Source: Arabidopsis thaliana
Taxonomy: Eukaryota > Streptophyta > Magnoliopsida > Brassicales > Brassicaceae
Length of the DNA: 64,000 nt
Direction of reading: 5' to 3'
NCBI RefSeq assembly: GCF_000001735.4
Contig: NC_003076.8
Coordinates: forward strand, 8,742,001-8,806,000
Made by a program: the position numbers and the translations under genes. A model generated the notes under the pieces. It was given only the letters and a program-made list of their open reading frames with translations, searched no databases and was not told the DNA's origin. This document shows positions 10,751-23,709 of this stretch, in pieces (within the stretch, counting starts at the first letter, position 1; each line of letters starts with the position of its first letter).

Positions 10751-12282
10751 ATGTTCAAGGTTGCAAGAGCATCACAGTACTTAGCCATCACCGGTGGTGG
10801 GATCGAAGATATCAAGCTCTCGAAGAAATCATGGGTGTTTCCATGGCAAAGGTGCACCGTTTTCGACGTATCTCCCGTGAACTACACTTTCAAAGTCCAA
10901 GCCATGAGTGCAGAGAAGCTCCCTTTCGTTCTCCCTGCTGTCTTCACTATCGGCCCTCGTGTCGATGACACTGAAGCGCTGATTCTGTACGCTAGGCTTA
11001 TTTCGCCTCATGACAAACAGTCAAATCATGTGAATGAGCTTGTTGAAGGTGTTATCGAGGGAGAGACTCGTGTTCTCGCTGCTTCCATGACCATGGAAGA
11101 GATCTTTAAAGGTAACTTATATACTTTTTTTGGTCCCAAAACATTTGGTGTTGCCACAATGTAACACAAACCATTAGGCCATACTAATACAATGAATTTT
11201 CTGAACGATTTGATTAAAAAGGTTTTTTTTTTTGTTTATATGGATTTGAAGGGACGAAAGAGTTTAAGAAGGAAGTGTTTGATAAGGTTCAATTAGAATT
11301 AGACCAGTTTGGTCTCGTAATCTACAATGCAAACGTGAAACAGCTCGTTGACGTGCCTGGACATGAGTACTTCTCTTACTTGGGTCAGAAAACCCAAATG
11401 GAAGCAGCAAATCAGGCCAGGATCGATGTGGCTGAGGCCAAGATGAAGGGAGAGATCGGTGCCAAGGAACGGACTGGGCTTACGCTACAGAACGCTGCGA
11501 AAATTGACGCGGAGTCAAAGATCATATCGATGCAGAGGCAAGGAGAAGGGACGAAGGCGGAGATCAAAGTGAAGACTGAGGTTAAAGTGTTTGAGAATCA
11601 GAAGGAAGCTGATGTAGCTAAGGCCAACTCCGAGCTAGCTATGAAGAAAGCTGCTTGGACCAAGGATGCTAAGGTTGCTGAGGTTGAAGCAACCAAGGCC
11701 GTGGCTTTGAGAGAAGCTGAGCTTCAGACTCAGGTCGAGAAAATGAACGCTTTGACTCGAACAGAGAAGCTCAAAGCCGAGTTCCTTAGCAAAGCCAGTG
11801 TTGAGTATGAAACCAAGGTTCAAGAAGCAAATTGGGAATTGTACAACAAGCAGAAGCAAGCGGAGGCAGTTCTATATGAGAAGCAAAAGCAAGCCGAGGC
11901 ACAGAAAGCTGAAGCAGACGCTACGTTCTACTCAAAGCAGAAAGAAGCAGAGGGACTTGTTGCTTTAGCCAGTGCTCAAGGAACTTATCTCAGAACCCTC
12001 CTAGACGCTGTTCAGAATGACTATTCTTGTCTTAGAGACTTTTTGATGATTAACAATGGCACTTATCAGGAGATTGCTAAGACTAACGCGCTTGCGGTCA
12101 GAGACTTGCAGCCCAAGATTAGCGTTTGGAACCATGGTGGAGAACAGGGGATTGGTGGTGCTAGTGGGAGTGGTATGAAGGATATAGCTGGACTTTACAA
12201 GATGCTGCCTCCGGTTCTCGATACAGTTTACGAGCAGACTGGGATGCAGCCGCCGGCTTGGATCGGTACTCTAAGCAAGTGA
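10751..12282 (+). CDS. FLOT2: Flotillin-2, 463 aa
   Basis: Two coding exons, 10751-11111 and 11252-12282, encode 463 residues. Exon 1 is exactly as long as that of FLOT1 (361 nt) and the intron interrupts the same codon; the intron is shorter (140 versus 244 nt). The SPFH domain and the Ala/Glu-rich coiled coil are nearly identical to FLOT1. Differences cluster near the C-terminus: FLOT2 has [16 protein letters not shown] and ends WIGTLSK, while FLOT1 runs on to [10 protein letters not shown]. It is expected to act as a plasma-membrane microdomain scaffold that can oligomerise with FLOT1. High identity in exons against divergent introns and intergenic DNA points to a fairly recent tandem duplication or to later gene conversion. 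Confidence 0.97.
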
Positions 12283-12793
12283 CCGCCTCGACAGCTAAGA
12301 GGTTGATGCCATGGTTTGGTCGTTACTTGTGATTGATAATCATTGAAAGTGTAAAGTGTTATTTTATTTTAATCCCGTTGGAAAACTTGGTTTATTCGTA
12401 AGTGTTTGAGGTTGTATTTTTTACTTTAATTGTATTCGTATATATGTTGAATGTGAAATAAAAATGAGAGACAAATTTTCAGGAATTTGCAGAGACCATA
12501 AGGTTATTTTGTAGTATGTAATGTATGTACATATTGAGTGGTGTTTGATGTGTGTATCAAGTCTAGGCTTATTGTAATTTATCCTTTGAGATGCTAGAGG
12601 ACAACAAAATCTAGTGGAGACCAGACTGAATTAGAGAAGTAAAATGCCAAAGAAATGCTTTGTTTGAATCACTATATATGTTACAAACCTAGCCACAACC
12701 AAAGGAGAAACTAAAGAGCAGGACAAGGTATTTTGAAAAGAAAGGAGCAACTCACAGGTACATATAGATTACGGTTTCTCTCTCTCTGTCTCT
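12283..12793. other. Convergent 3' regions of FLOT2 and HPAT1
   Basis: This holds the FLOT2 3' UTR (plus strand) and the HPAT1 3' UTR (minus strand). No other feature is seen apart from a short CT-rich tract at about 12777-12794. Confidence 0.7.
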
Positions 12794-14855
12794 TTATGAT
12801 CCCCAGTTTGGTATGTTGGCCGTGGCTTCATTTATCATCTTCACTAGTGTTACCTGCCAATACATTAATGAAGAGAACTGAGCTGTGTTTGTAATCATTC
12901 GCAGGGAAGTTGCCGCGTAATTCGGCCCACCGACTGGAACATAAAATGGGTAATGTGTTTTAGAAAAATGAAGGCAGGACATGTAAACATACCACACTTT
13001 GTGAAACACCAGGTGGAGGCATTGTAAGGTTCCTTGGTGGTGGTTTGCTATCATACGATCTTTTGTCAAATCTCCATTCCCCGATTTTCCCATAAGTTAA
13101 TTTACCCTGAAATCATCACAATCATTGTTTTACAACCCTCTCTTATCAATTTCAAATCATATGCTAATCTCAGTAAACAAGTTCTCAAGTTTGTATTTAT
13201 CATTTTTTGTCCTATTGTTTATAAATCATAATCAGAATTTGAAAGCTTACCTTCATATCATAATCACATCCATAAGTGTAGTGTATGATGTACTTGTCAC
13301 CAACCTCTATATCCCATGGTGGCTGATTCATTACCACAAACAAAACCAAACCAAAGGTCCATCATCTCTTTCATAAATGCATCGAAAAATTCGTATCCAT
13401 GTAACAAGCAACAACAAATAGACTTTCTGAGGTTGTCACTGGCCATAATTATTTCACTCTCCTAAAACTCATGTTAGTATCAACACCTTGGCCACACTGA
13501 CGCATTCTAGATTAACAATTTCTTGGAATACTGCAACTAATTATTCATATTGTATCTTACTAGCTCATGAAAATAGGCATGGATGATACACTTTTGCCTC
13601 CATTCATAACCGCCACACGCATAAAAACAATATACAAATTTCAAAGAATGCCAAAATGTGTGTATAAGATTACCTGAATCATGAAGTCTTTGTGTAGAAT
13701 ATTGCTAACACCATGCAATGCAGATGAGACAGCATAAGCATACCTATACTTCCACAAAAGATAACAAACAATTGTCATCAATTCTACTCAATCAACAATC
13801 AAAACTACTTCTAATCAGAAGACTTTTACATTTCAAGAACCCATCCAAAAGCCTTGTCTGCTTCAGGATCCTTCTTCATAGCCAAAGAAACATTCATCCA
13901 AGTTGGAGCAATCTTCTTCAAAGCATCCTAAAAAAACATAACATTTACAATCTTTAAAGGGACCTGATCCCAAATTGTTTTCTAATTATATGCAACAAGA
14001 ACAAACCTTTCCAACAATGACAGGAGAGTTTCCTATCGGATCGATATTAGTAACCGGTCCTCTCACTTCAGGATAATACTTCCTCAACACCTTCTCATAC
14101 TTTTTCGGTTCAATGTAAAAGAAAGGAAACGCAGCTCCAAGCCCATCTTTAGCCAAATTTGGTATAGGTTTAACAATGATATGATCAGGCTCAGACATCA
14201 AAATATAACTGCACACAACCAACACAACATCTCAGCACAATAGTCACCACCCCTAAGCTAATTACCAAAACAAGTTCAAAAAACAAAAGCTTCTTAACTC
14301 TTCTTTTATATCTGTTTGTTGAAGCCATTGTACAAATGCCCATGGCCTATTCAACACAACATAACCCTGAAAGATTCAAAATTTACCAAAAATCAATGTT
14401 CAATTTTCTCAAAAGAAGCAAATCAAATTACGTTATACCTGATCCATCCCAGAAGGTAAAGGCTGAGCAACAAAAGTAGGAATCTCATCCATATACTGAT
14501 CCGGTTTACCGGAATGCAAGATCCGAGTAAACCCACCCATTTCAGAACCGGGTCCAGCAGAAGCTTGAATCTTTTTGAACCAATAGTACATAACTCTACA
14601 TTGCCAAGTGTTATAGACGGAATCAGACGCCGTCACCGCCGTGTGGAAAAGTCTTATCCTTTTACCATCGTTGTTTCTGGATCCGCCGCCACGTGGTAAT
14701 TCGATGACTGGGTCAATGGAGATATCGGAGGAAGAAGATCGGCCTGGGAAGCCTTGTTTGAGAGGAGCATTAGCGGAGATGATGATGTTGTAAGTGATTA
14801 GAGCAACGGAGAGAGTTATGAGAAGTGGGTAGAACAAAGTTCCACCACAACCCAT
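12794..14855 (-). CDS. HPAT1: Hydroxyproline O-arabinosyltransferase, 366 aa
   Basis: Eight coding exons on the minus strand: 14439-14855, 14299-14366, 14007-14208, 13830-13927, 13674-13743, 13251-13322, 12993-13106, 12794-12853. They keep one frame and give 366 residues. The enzyme adds the first L-arabinose to hydroxyproline in the Golgi; its targets include extensins and CLE-type peptides. A short cytosolic N-terminus (MGCGG) precedes a signal anchor (about residues 7-27, FYPLLITLSVALITYNIII), as in type II Golgi enzymes. The catalytic part contains LFHTAVTASDSVYNTWQCRV, LNRPWAFVQW, YILMSEPDHIIVKP (probable metal/donor-site acidic motif) and IIHYTYGCDYDMKGKLTYGK. The ATG at 14855 is the first in frame; the open frame upstream starts only at TTG. 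AT5G25265 is the Arabidopsis locus I recognise here. Confidence 0.95.
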
Positions 14856-14902
14856 CTGAGAGAGAGATTGAGATTGAAGGAAGAGTTTGTTCTTCTTCAA
14901 AG

Positions 14903-14932
14903 TCGTCGTCGTTGTCTTCTTCTTCTTCTTCT
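14903..14932. repeat. TCG/TTC triplet run in the HPAT1 5' UTR
   Basis: A purine-rich GAA/GAC-type triplet stretch on the sense strand, between the TATA box and the HPAT1 ATG. Confidence 0.7.
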
Positions 14933-14976
14933 GCTTATGCCAGTTGGTGAAGAGGATGCCGAAGAAATGGCTTTCC

Positions 14977-14984
14977 TTTTTATA
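14977..14984 (-). promoter_or_regulatory. TATA box of HPAT1
   Basis: On the minus strand TATAAAAA lies about 125 bp upstream of the ATG. Confidence 0.5.
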
Positions 14985-15782
14985 AGTTCTAAATTGCTTT
15001 TACTCTCTTTAATTTTGTTCCCTGTTTGATGAAATTTTACTATTTTTACTAAAAGTTAAAACATTTCGGGTTTCTTAAGTTTTTCGGTTTAGTTCGGTTC
15101 TATAAGAGTGCCAACCAATATTATTTTGGTTTGGTATATAATACAAGGTTCATGCTCTAAAATTGCAATACGTTGAGGGAATTACAAGATCTTGAAAATA
15201 CACAAACAAAAAGTCATCAAAACAACTGAGATCTTACTATTTACCAAAGGTAATAATATCCTTGTTTCCGTTTCAGGGTATTTGTCGCAAAGTTGTGGTT
15301 TTTGCTTTCGTAGGAATGTTGCTCGGAGCTCTGTTAGAATGACAAATTAACCTGCAAGTTAAAAATGCTCAAAACCAATTTTTTTGTCCACCGAAGAGTT
15401 AACCTCGACCACATTTATTGTAAACATTAAGCTTAAGTGTTCCATTGGAGAAACTTGTCCTTGTGGTCCTTAAACACAAAGTCTATTATTTGGCTACCAA
15501 ACTTCACTTTTGACTCTCATGCTTTAGCCTCCCCTATATAATTCAGTACTAATCTATGTATATGCACTTATGTTTATTATTCGAGTACAAACTCTGAAAA
15601 TGTTGGCAGTGGAGATAAAAAAAGAAAAAAATGGAGATCTTTTGGCTAACACCACCAATACCATTTGAACGAACAATCAAAAGCTCAGAATAAATTACCA
15701 CAAGTGAAAAGAAAAAAAAAAAAAGACTATCGTTCTTCAAAAAGTGTGCTTCTCCACTCTTCGCTTTTGCTCCAACAATCTC
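14985..15782. other. Intergenic region, HPAT1 promoter and 3' UTR of the BAG6-like gene
   Basis: No gene is supported. The right part (about 15600-15782) is the likely 3' UTR of the BAG6-like gene on the minus strand. Confidence 0.6.
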
Positions 15783-18700
15783 TCACTCTCTCTGCATAAA
15801 CATCATCACATGTTTAAGTAAACACAAACCAAATGAAACACAAACCAAATGAATCATAAACCAAATGGATCTTCATATTTACCCTCTGACGTTTTGACTC
15901 TGGAGGTGATGGTGGTTCAGGTCTCCGAGTTGAATTCCCTCGCTCTGTACCTTCCTCCTCCTGCACCTCGAATTTATCCGCAACCGACACTCATTAACAC
16001 ATTTGTATATTCTCACCAGTTACCATTTATCAGATTTTACTAACCCCTAAGCACCGGATTTGATAAGGTTTACCACTTTTACTCCTACCCATCTGTATTA
16101 TTCTATACACAACCAAAGCTCTACGATAATAAAATCTCTTTCACTATCTAATTACTCCAACACGAATTCACCACAAGTAAATGACAAGTTAGCATGTTGC
16201 ATAAGGCTTCTAAGGAAATAACTAAATAAGTAACATGTTAAAAGGTGAAAACAATGGTACCTCTGCCTCTCTCGAAGAGGCTTGTCTACTATTGCTGCCT
16301 CTGCCTGTAGCAGCTTCACCTGAGCTTGAGGAGGCTACGTTTTGAGATATAAACGGCATGATCTGCTGAAGAACACTCGATATGAAATTCCCTTCATCTG
16401 TCGTAGTTGCTGGCTCTACTTGTGCATTTGCAACTGCTTCGTTTGTTTCTGTGGACGCTGTGGCAGAGGGATTTGCTGCACCCTGAGACTCCGTGCTCCC
16501 GGCTTGGTTTTCTCGACGAGATAAGGGCCTCAAAAACTGATGGATTCTGTTTCTCAATTCAGACAAACCCCGACCGCCAGGAGAAGCACTGCTATCACCT
16601 ACATATTTCATAGAAGCAAAGATTTATGACATATCCTGCGTTTAGGTAACACATCATCTACCAGGTCTAAGAAGATTGAAGCCAAAACAACCAAGGGAAA
16701 CATCAAATCAAACATAATATGAGACAACCCAGTAATAAAAGGTAACAGACGTGAAGTTTTCTCTTATCGACAATTCAACAAATAAATCAGTACAATAGTG
16801 TAGGGAAGTTATATTAGAACTAACCTTCTCTTCCTGGAGTACCGACGCTCTGTGGCTGCCTAGAAGATTCAGTAACAGGCTGATGTACACCATCCAATCC
16901 AGTAGAGCTACGTCCACCAAGAGATATCTGCTGATATCGAGCAACAACAGGTATAACTAAGGCCACAGGATTTCGAAGAGGTTCAGATGGACCTCTCGTT
17001 GAGGGGGCAGGATCAGTAGTGCTGCTGGGTGTAGAAGGGATTGTCTGCCCAGGGGTTTGTTGTGTAGTACTTTCCTCTCTCTGGTTGGTCCCACTGGCGG
17101 GCACCCAAGATCCTAATATAACACATCACCAAGATGAATCCAGATATAAGATTAAAAAAAGGAACTTAATATGAAGTTTTTCAATATATAGCAGGAAAGA
17201 ACAGTTAATACTTCGAAATTACGGATATGAATAGCACCTGTACGTATTCTTACCTGTACGTATTCTTATCTCAATATTTCTTGGGGCAGAGGCAAGTGAT
17301 TGTCCCGCAAAGGGGTTAGAATGTGCGGTTCCTGCTTGTAAGCTTCCAATACTCGTGCCCAGCCGAGAGGAGTGTGACTACAAAAGTTAAAGGTAACACA
17401 AAGGTAAGGTGAGCAGGACAAGTGGACACACTGGTAATGGTGAAAGAAAGTAACAAATAGATAGACCGGCAAGGGATTTCGCCCTGTAGGGGATATGAAC
17501 ACTGCAGGTCCAGCATCAACAACAGCATCATCCTGACATGTAACATAACAAGTGTCATATAGATGTATGGGTGTATCATATTCTGTGAACAAAATCATAT
17601 GCAAACTAATGCATCAATAATAAAAATTGCAAGATTTAGATCCACAATATGTAGCAAAAGAATACGCACAGGTGTTTGTCCCAAACGAAGCATCATGGTG
17701 GCACGGCCAAGCTCCAGGAGTGAAATGCCTAAACTCTCCAAGAGGGATCCTGATTGAAGCATGTTTGACTGGCACAACCTTCGGGTTGGCGGATCGGTCA
17801 CATTTACATGATCCACGAGCTGCCTCGAAAGATTCTGCAAAAGAGAGATACGAAACGGTTATTCTTTGTTTCCCTGGATTTGATTAACTAATGCCAGCTC
17901 AAGTCAGTCAGTTAAAAGATAGCAAAAACCCTGCATGTCACTAATGTTGAACTAGCCTTACTAACTTCAATATTCTAACATTGCAACATTCACGAAGAAG
18001 ATACAGTTGTTCCCAGGGTACTAAAAGTCGGAAACAATAAGTCTACAGGGCTAGGAGGTTCTGTTAAGAGTTTATCTGAGTCCCATAAATTGATGTAATA
18101 ATTTCCGCATTGGTCAAGACTGTCAAAATAAGCAAAGACACAAATGGCTTTCTCAAAAGGAATGTATGAGATAAAAGTAAAAGAGCATACAGATAAGCAA
18201 TCTGCTACTTCACCGATCAACAATTGCCTTGTTGATTGCAGCACTTCTGCCAAATGAGATGGTCTTGGAATCCGACTCTCTCCAGTAGTAGAAGCAGAAT
18301 CTTGCACATTGCCCACTGAATTTTCAGAATCTTGCAAGTTATTAGCATTGCTACCTGCAAAAATTACAGTCCCACAGTCAGACTCTCGAGACTTGTTTTT
18401 GGACACACAACCAAACATTTAAAAATTAGTCTAACCATTAGCAGCAAACTCTTGTCTGAGATGATTCAGATATTCAGATAAGGTTGTCAACGAATCTGGA
18501 ATCGCCTGCAGTAGTAAAAAGTTAGCGTATGATGTACCTTATAAAAATTATGTAAAATGAGTAATCATGGAAACAAGGGAGCTCGTACTGCTGGTTGTGA
18601 AGATGCCAAGGGAGTAGACGTCTGGTCCACAGCATTTGGTGTGGCAGATCGCCCTCCGGAAGAATCTCTTGCAGTGCCAGGACCAGAACTCCGAGACAGC

Positions 18701-20002
18701 CTCTCATGAAGAGGACCCTGACAAATAAAGGGAACTCTCTTACATCCAAAAACGATTTATACAAATATGCAGCAAATTATATGACAATTACCATATCATC
18801 GATCCCTTCAATACCACCTTCTGGATTAGAGATCCCAAGTGAACCCAGAACAGCTGAAACTATCTACCAGACATAAAACAAAGCTCATGAAAAGGATCGC
18901 ACATATTTTTGATTGTCAAAAAAAAGGAAAAGGATCACATCTAATCCAACACACAAAAATAAAAACAGATCAAACAGATAAAAGAGGGTATACCTGTCCA
19001 AGATCTGAATAGACTCCATCAGCTTGTTCAGCAATGTTGAAGGATCCTACTACAACTCGTGATCGTTGACTGCCCTGGCTGTCACCAGCACTCAAAGCAG
19101 GATCAGCCGCTATAAAAACAATATTTCCACTCAGCATGTTGAAATAGAGTCTCACAAAAAGCATTGGTAAATGCTAAACTATCATGATTATAGAAATTCA
19201 AAGATGTTCAGTAACAGTATTTGGGGCCACAAATTTGTACGGGAACTTGAAACTACCTGCATTACTAGTTGAACTCTCTGATACAGGTTGTCTGACTACC
19301 AAATGCAGAGTGTGGCCATCTTCAACATCTAAGATGGAACCATTAAGGAATTTTACCGGTAAAAGGAAAAGTCTACCATACGACACTGGAATTGTAAACA
19401 AGGAATTCAAAACCAAGGGCTACATCAGCAAACTAGGGTTCACAAATCACAACTGAAAAGGAAAACTCTAAGAAAGAACTGGGGCAATATGCTGGAAAGA
19501 ACAAAAAGGATACGATAGGCTGATAGGAGTTGATCATCCTTCATAACTTTTCCACGACATATCAAGCGTTGTTGTTCCGTAACGACACCAGTAACGGAGG
19601 CAACTTGCTCCTTCAATGCGGGAACAGGGACCTGAGATAAAACAAGAAAACAGAAAGCAAATATAAGAAAGGCTATTTAGGACACAAATAAACAAGTGAG
19701 TATTGAAATAAGGCATTAGTTCCACAATTTTAGTCAAAGGATTGATTTTAGTAATTAGAAACTTCATTATGCAACACATGCATACGAAGAAAGACAGACC
19801 TTACAGGTACTAGTCTCAGTTCATGGAAACAGAAAATGAAACATCATAAGAAATCTAAACCACTATGGCTCGTTTTTCATACACATTTATCTACACGTAA
19901 GGTGTACGTTTGAGAATCCAACGTCTTTATCTTTATCTCAACCATAGCACCAGCGCATTGAGATGCCTCGACCATAATTTCATCTTTGCCATTGTCTCCC
20001 AT
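15783..20002 (-). CDS. BAG6/Scythe-like ubiquitin-domain protein (AT5G25270-like), 642 aa
   Basis: Fifteen coding exons on the minus strand: 19883-20002, 19514-19631, 19257-19328, 18994-19109, 18792-18863, 18589-18717, 18436-18505, 18191-18354, 17670-17834, 17467-17532, 17254-17377, 16825-17112, 16261-16598, 15883-15960, 15783-15791. The model gives 642 residues. An N-terminal ubiquitin-like domain (about residues 21-95) contains IKIKTLDSQTYTLRV, EQQRLICRGKVMKDDQLL and EDGHTLHLVVRQP. The TLDSQT and QRLI..G.V..DD pattern matches the human BAG6 ubiquitin-like domain more closely than ubiquitin itself. The rest is a low-complexity Ser/Thr/Pro/Gln-rich region ending in a basic KRQRRE tail. BAG6 relatives chaperone hydrophobic clients towards tail-anchor insertion or proteasomal degradation; that role is inferred here. 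A non-coding 5' exon probably lies near 20630-20760. The last coding exon is only 9 nt and is the weakest part of the model. Confidence 0.85.
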
Positions 20003-23000
20003 CCTTTCAAATGCCTTCAAACACCTGGAACCAATAAAAGTATCAGCTTATATTTAGCTATATCAGCTGCATGCAAAAACAACCTTTGATCATCAAGCAC
20101 TGAGACAAAACTCAACACTTTTTCGAGTCTATAGAAGAAATATTTCATACAAAACCCTAAAGAAGCAAACTTTCATGGACGGCACTAAGAAAATTTCACC
20201 ACGCCAATAAAACTCGTTCAAATCATGTAGAAATCTTAAGACTACGACTTCAGGAGAAACAATGAAACCGCAATATAGCTTTTGCCTAAGACGAAATTCT
20301 TGACTAAATCTCTGAAAATTCGTAAAGATGGACACTTTATATCAAAATCAAGAGGAGAATCATGTCTTTAACTACTCCAACTCCACAAGAAACGGAAAAG
20401 AAAACAGGTAAAGATGTGATCATAATCAATAAACACGCTACGGAATCTCAACTTCGAAAACTCTTAATAAATAGCAAACCATATTCATCAAATTCAATCA
20501 AATCACCAGAAAAGTTCTAAGCTCTTCCGGTGACAGAAAAAAAACAGAAGAATCGATCTTAAACCCTAGAAAAACGAACAAAACGGTATAAAAGACGAAA
20601 TTAGTAACGGAGATGAATCGAAACCTAGAAAATTGATCGGAGTCGAAATCAGCTGAGGAAGAGAGAAGGAGATTTGGGGAAGAATCTTTAACCCTAAGAG
20701 TCCTTTCGCGGCTCCGAGAGACGATTCCGCGGCGAAGGAGAGTGAGAGAAGCCTGGCAAAAAAAAAAAAAAACGATTTTTTCTGAATTTTGCCTTTCTTC
20801 AGCTTTAATATTATTATTATCACGTGAGTAATAATTTTAAAAGTAATTTCAAATTTGATGATTTTTAATTTTTAGGCAAGGAATTTTAATTTTGCTGAAT
20901 TGTAAGAAATAAAATTTGGTTTTTTGCATAATAGGAGAGGTTTATAAAGTAAAAATATCTTTGACTTTGGCATATTTAGTAAAGAGGATATTAATTTATT
21001 CAGATTTGGTATATTTTGGTTTTTCATATAAATCAAATTTATGTCAATATTATTTTAGAAATAAAAATGAGGTGATTTTTTGAAGCGTTGTCGTGTTTGA
21101 TGAAAGTTTTGTTTTCTAGAAGTAAATGGAGAATGAAGACATATTTTCTATGTTTTAAATTCTTTATTAATATTGTGTAATGTAATTTTTATACAATAAA
21201 TGATCAGATTAAAAATAAATATGGTAATTTGTTTCTTATCTTTTAAATTAAAATAGTTGGGTTGAAGTTATAATAATAATAAATAGAGGCTCATAACAAA
21301 AATTAATAACTAAATATAATATATATTTAAAATATTCGTTATAGAATTAAAAGAAACAGAGAAATGGATTGGTGGGAAATCCAAGTTCAAAATTAAAAAA
21401 AAAAAAACATGAGTTGAAGATGCTCTTAAATATGTTCAATTTTCTTTCAAATTAGAATAACTCTATTTTGGAGTTGGGTTTTTCTCCAACCTTTAAAATG
21501 GAGAATTCTAAATGTTAATGTAAACTAAAAATAGAGATTTCTAAGTATAGAGGAAAATAAAATAAGAGAAAATCTTTATTTAGTAGTTGAAAATGAAGAT
21601 GAGTGAAGAAAATCTTTTGAAAGTGAATATGAAGATGGTCAAAGTCTCATTGATCTTAATATGATATTGTATTATTGTTTAAAGTAACAATAGGCATTCA
21701 ATTTAATCAGTTTAATTGGTTCAATTGTTTTGGTTTTTCGTTTTTTCGATTTTTTAAAATTCTGCCCAAATTAAACCGAATAAAATTTTGATTTGGTTTT
21801 GTTTTTGGAACTTGATTTTTAGGTTTGGTTATAAGATTTAAAATCAATTATAAAATAACAGACTTTTTATAATTTGGTTTGAATAATAGGCTAAAGTCAA
21901 CAGTAAATCAATAAAATAATTGGGTAATTCCAATACAATCAAAGTCCAAGTTATATAACAAACTCAAACTCGTCAAATTTTAGGGTTTTCGCTAAAAATA
22001 TCATAACACCGAATAAAAAGATTCAAAAAAAACAATGGTGAATAAAAAGATAAGAAAAGAACGAAGAAGGAGGATCTCAAGCTGAAGACAAGAGATTAGA
22101 AAATAAGGAAGGTGAAATGATGATTAGAAATCTAGGATTTTTTTTATATGGTTTTTTCTAAACTGAACAAAAAAATTGTTCAGTTTTGATGTGCTAAACC
22201 ATATAACCGAGAACAAAAATCAATTTAGAATTTCACTGAGTGGTTTATAACTTTGAACCAAATTGAAACCAAAAACTAAAATTATTGGTTCGGTCGGTTT
22301 GGTTTAAACAGTCTATGATAATTGTTGAGGACTACTTTAAAAGCATTAAACTATATGTAGTTATGAGACGTTCAACACGAAATTAGAACAGTGTCCTAGC
22401 TCTAATGACTTACTTCATAATGACATGAAACACAAAATCAACTTACATTACTATTAGTTAATTCTGAAAAAACGTGTCTAACAGTTTATAATGTTTTATA
22501 TTTAAAGGGGTTATTAGGATCCTTCACCATCCATTGAAGCACAAATCTTGGTGGTTTATTGTAATGTCTGGTAAAGTAAATCACATCTTTTTTGCAATCC
22601 ATCCACATAGTTGGCCACATCAACGAAATGTAGCTACTCCATATACTTGAATATCATAATAATATTCTAGTTTATATTTAGGTATATATGAGAATAGACA
22701 TTCCATTATCTCCTTTGGTAATTGATGAAATTATCGTTGAATTCCATGACAATTTCTTAGTTGTTGAACTCCCACATCACCGGTTGGGTTCTTGCAACGA
22801 CAGTGAACTTCAAGAATTATACCAGGATGAAGCTGGTTTGAGTTTCTATATGATTACAAGTTTCGTTCGACCAAAAATACTTAGTAATGATAACCACAAA
22901 AGTAATTTTTGTTAGAATAAAGATGTTTTTGTGAAAAACATTTTCCTTTTTGGCGTTGGTCAAATAAGAAGAGTTGAGTGACCAATAGGATCAAATAGTT

Positions 23001-23709
23001 TTATTTATTCTTTTGACTAAAACACAGTAACATTAGCCATCCACATTAATTAAAATAAAAATAAAAATTCTAAACCCATGTCACGTCAACAAATATAAAT
23101 GGGCTAAAAATTATTGATGGGCTAAATTAGCAACCGCCCAAAAGTAAATTCTTTTGCCAGCAGACGTTTTGCAATAAATAAAATTTATACGTTTTTACAA
23201 AGACGATTTAAAGTTTCATGTGTAGGAACTAGGAACTAATCTTTGTTGTCCTTTAACAAAAAAAAAAAAGAACTAATCTTTGTTGTCACTTGTCATGGGT
23301 GGCATGAAGCGTTAAGCACAGAACTTTTGATTTCTTAAATGGATGTGTAAATTTTGATTCAAGTGCTATCTTTACATGTCAACCACCTTTTGAAACAAAA
23401 AAAAAACTTTCATTGCCTTTGTTTTTTTGTTAAATAAAAGACCTTCATTGTTTGTATGAAAGTCTTTCACACTTTTCATGTACAAGCTTGACAGAAAACA
23501 ATAAGCATCCGTTAATGGCATTGATATACTGTATCAAATATCTTTTAAAAATTCTAAACTAAGTTTATTAATTTTAAAAATTATCAATTGTCAAATATAT
23601 ATTCAGGCAAAACATAGTCCGGATTATCATCTAGTAAAACAAATTTTTTTGGCAGAACAGTTATTAAGATATCAAGCCATTGGTTTATAAAGAAATGGTG
23701 GTAATCCTA
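20003..23709. other. 5' UTR/promoter of the BAG6-like gene, then gene-free AT-rich DNA
   Basis: 20003-20760 holds the 5' UTR, with a probable leader intron (minus-strand acceptor just upstream of the ATG near 20023; donor near 20629). From 20.8 kb on the DNA is AT-rich. 21690-22330 is rich in GGTTTGGTTT/AAACCAAA-type runs in both orientations and may be a decayed repeat of unknown family. A 75-codon frame at 22688-22915 has no recognisable domain. An 18-bp direct repeat flanking an A-run lies at 23233-23287. Confidence 0.6.

Noticed and set aside
21690..22330. GGTTTGGTTT/AAACCAAA-rich stretch as a MITE
   Set aside because: Motifs in both orientations are suggestive, but terminal repeats and a target duplication could not be defined.
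22688..22915. 75-codon plus-strand frame in the gene-free region
   Set aside because: No recognisable domain, no homologue in the window, AT-rich surroundings and no clear core promoter; likely chance.
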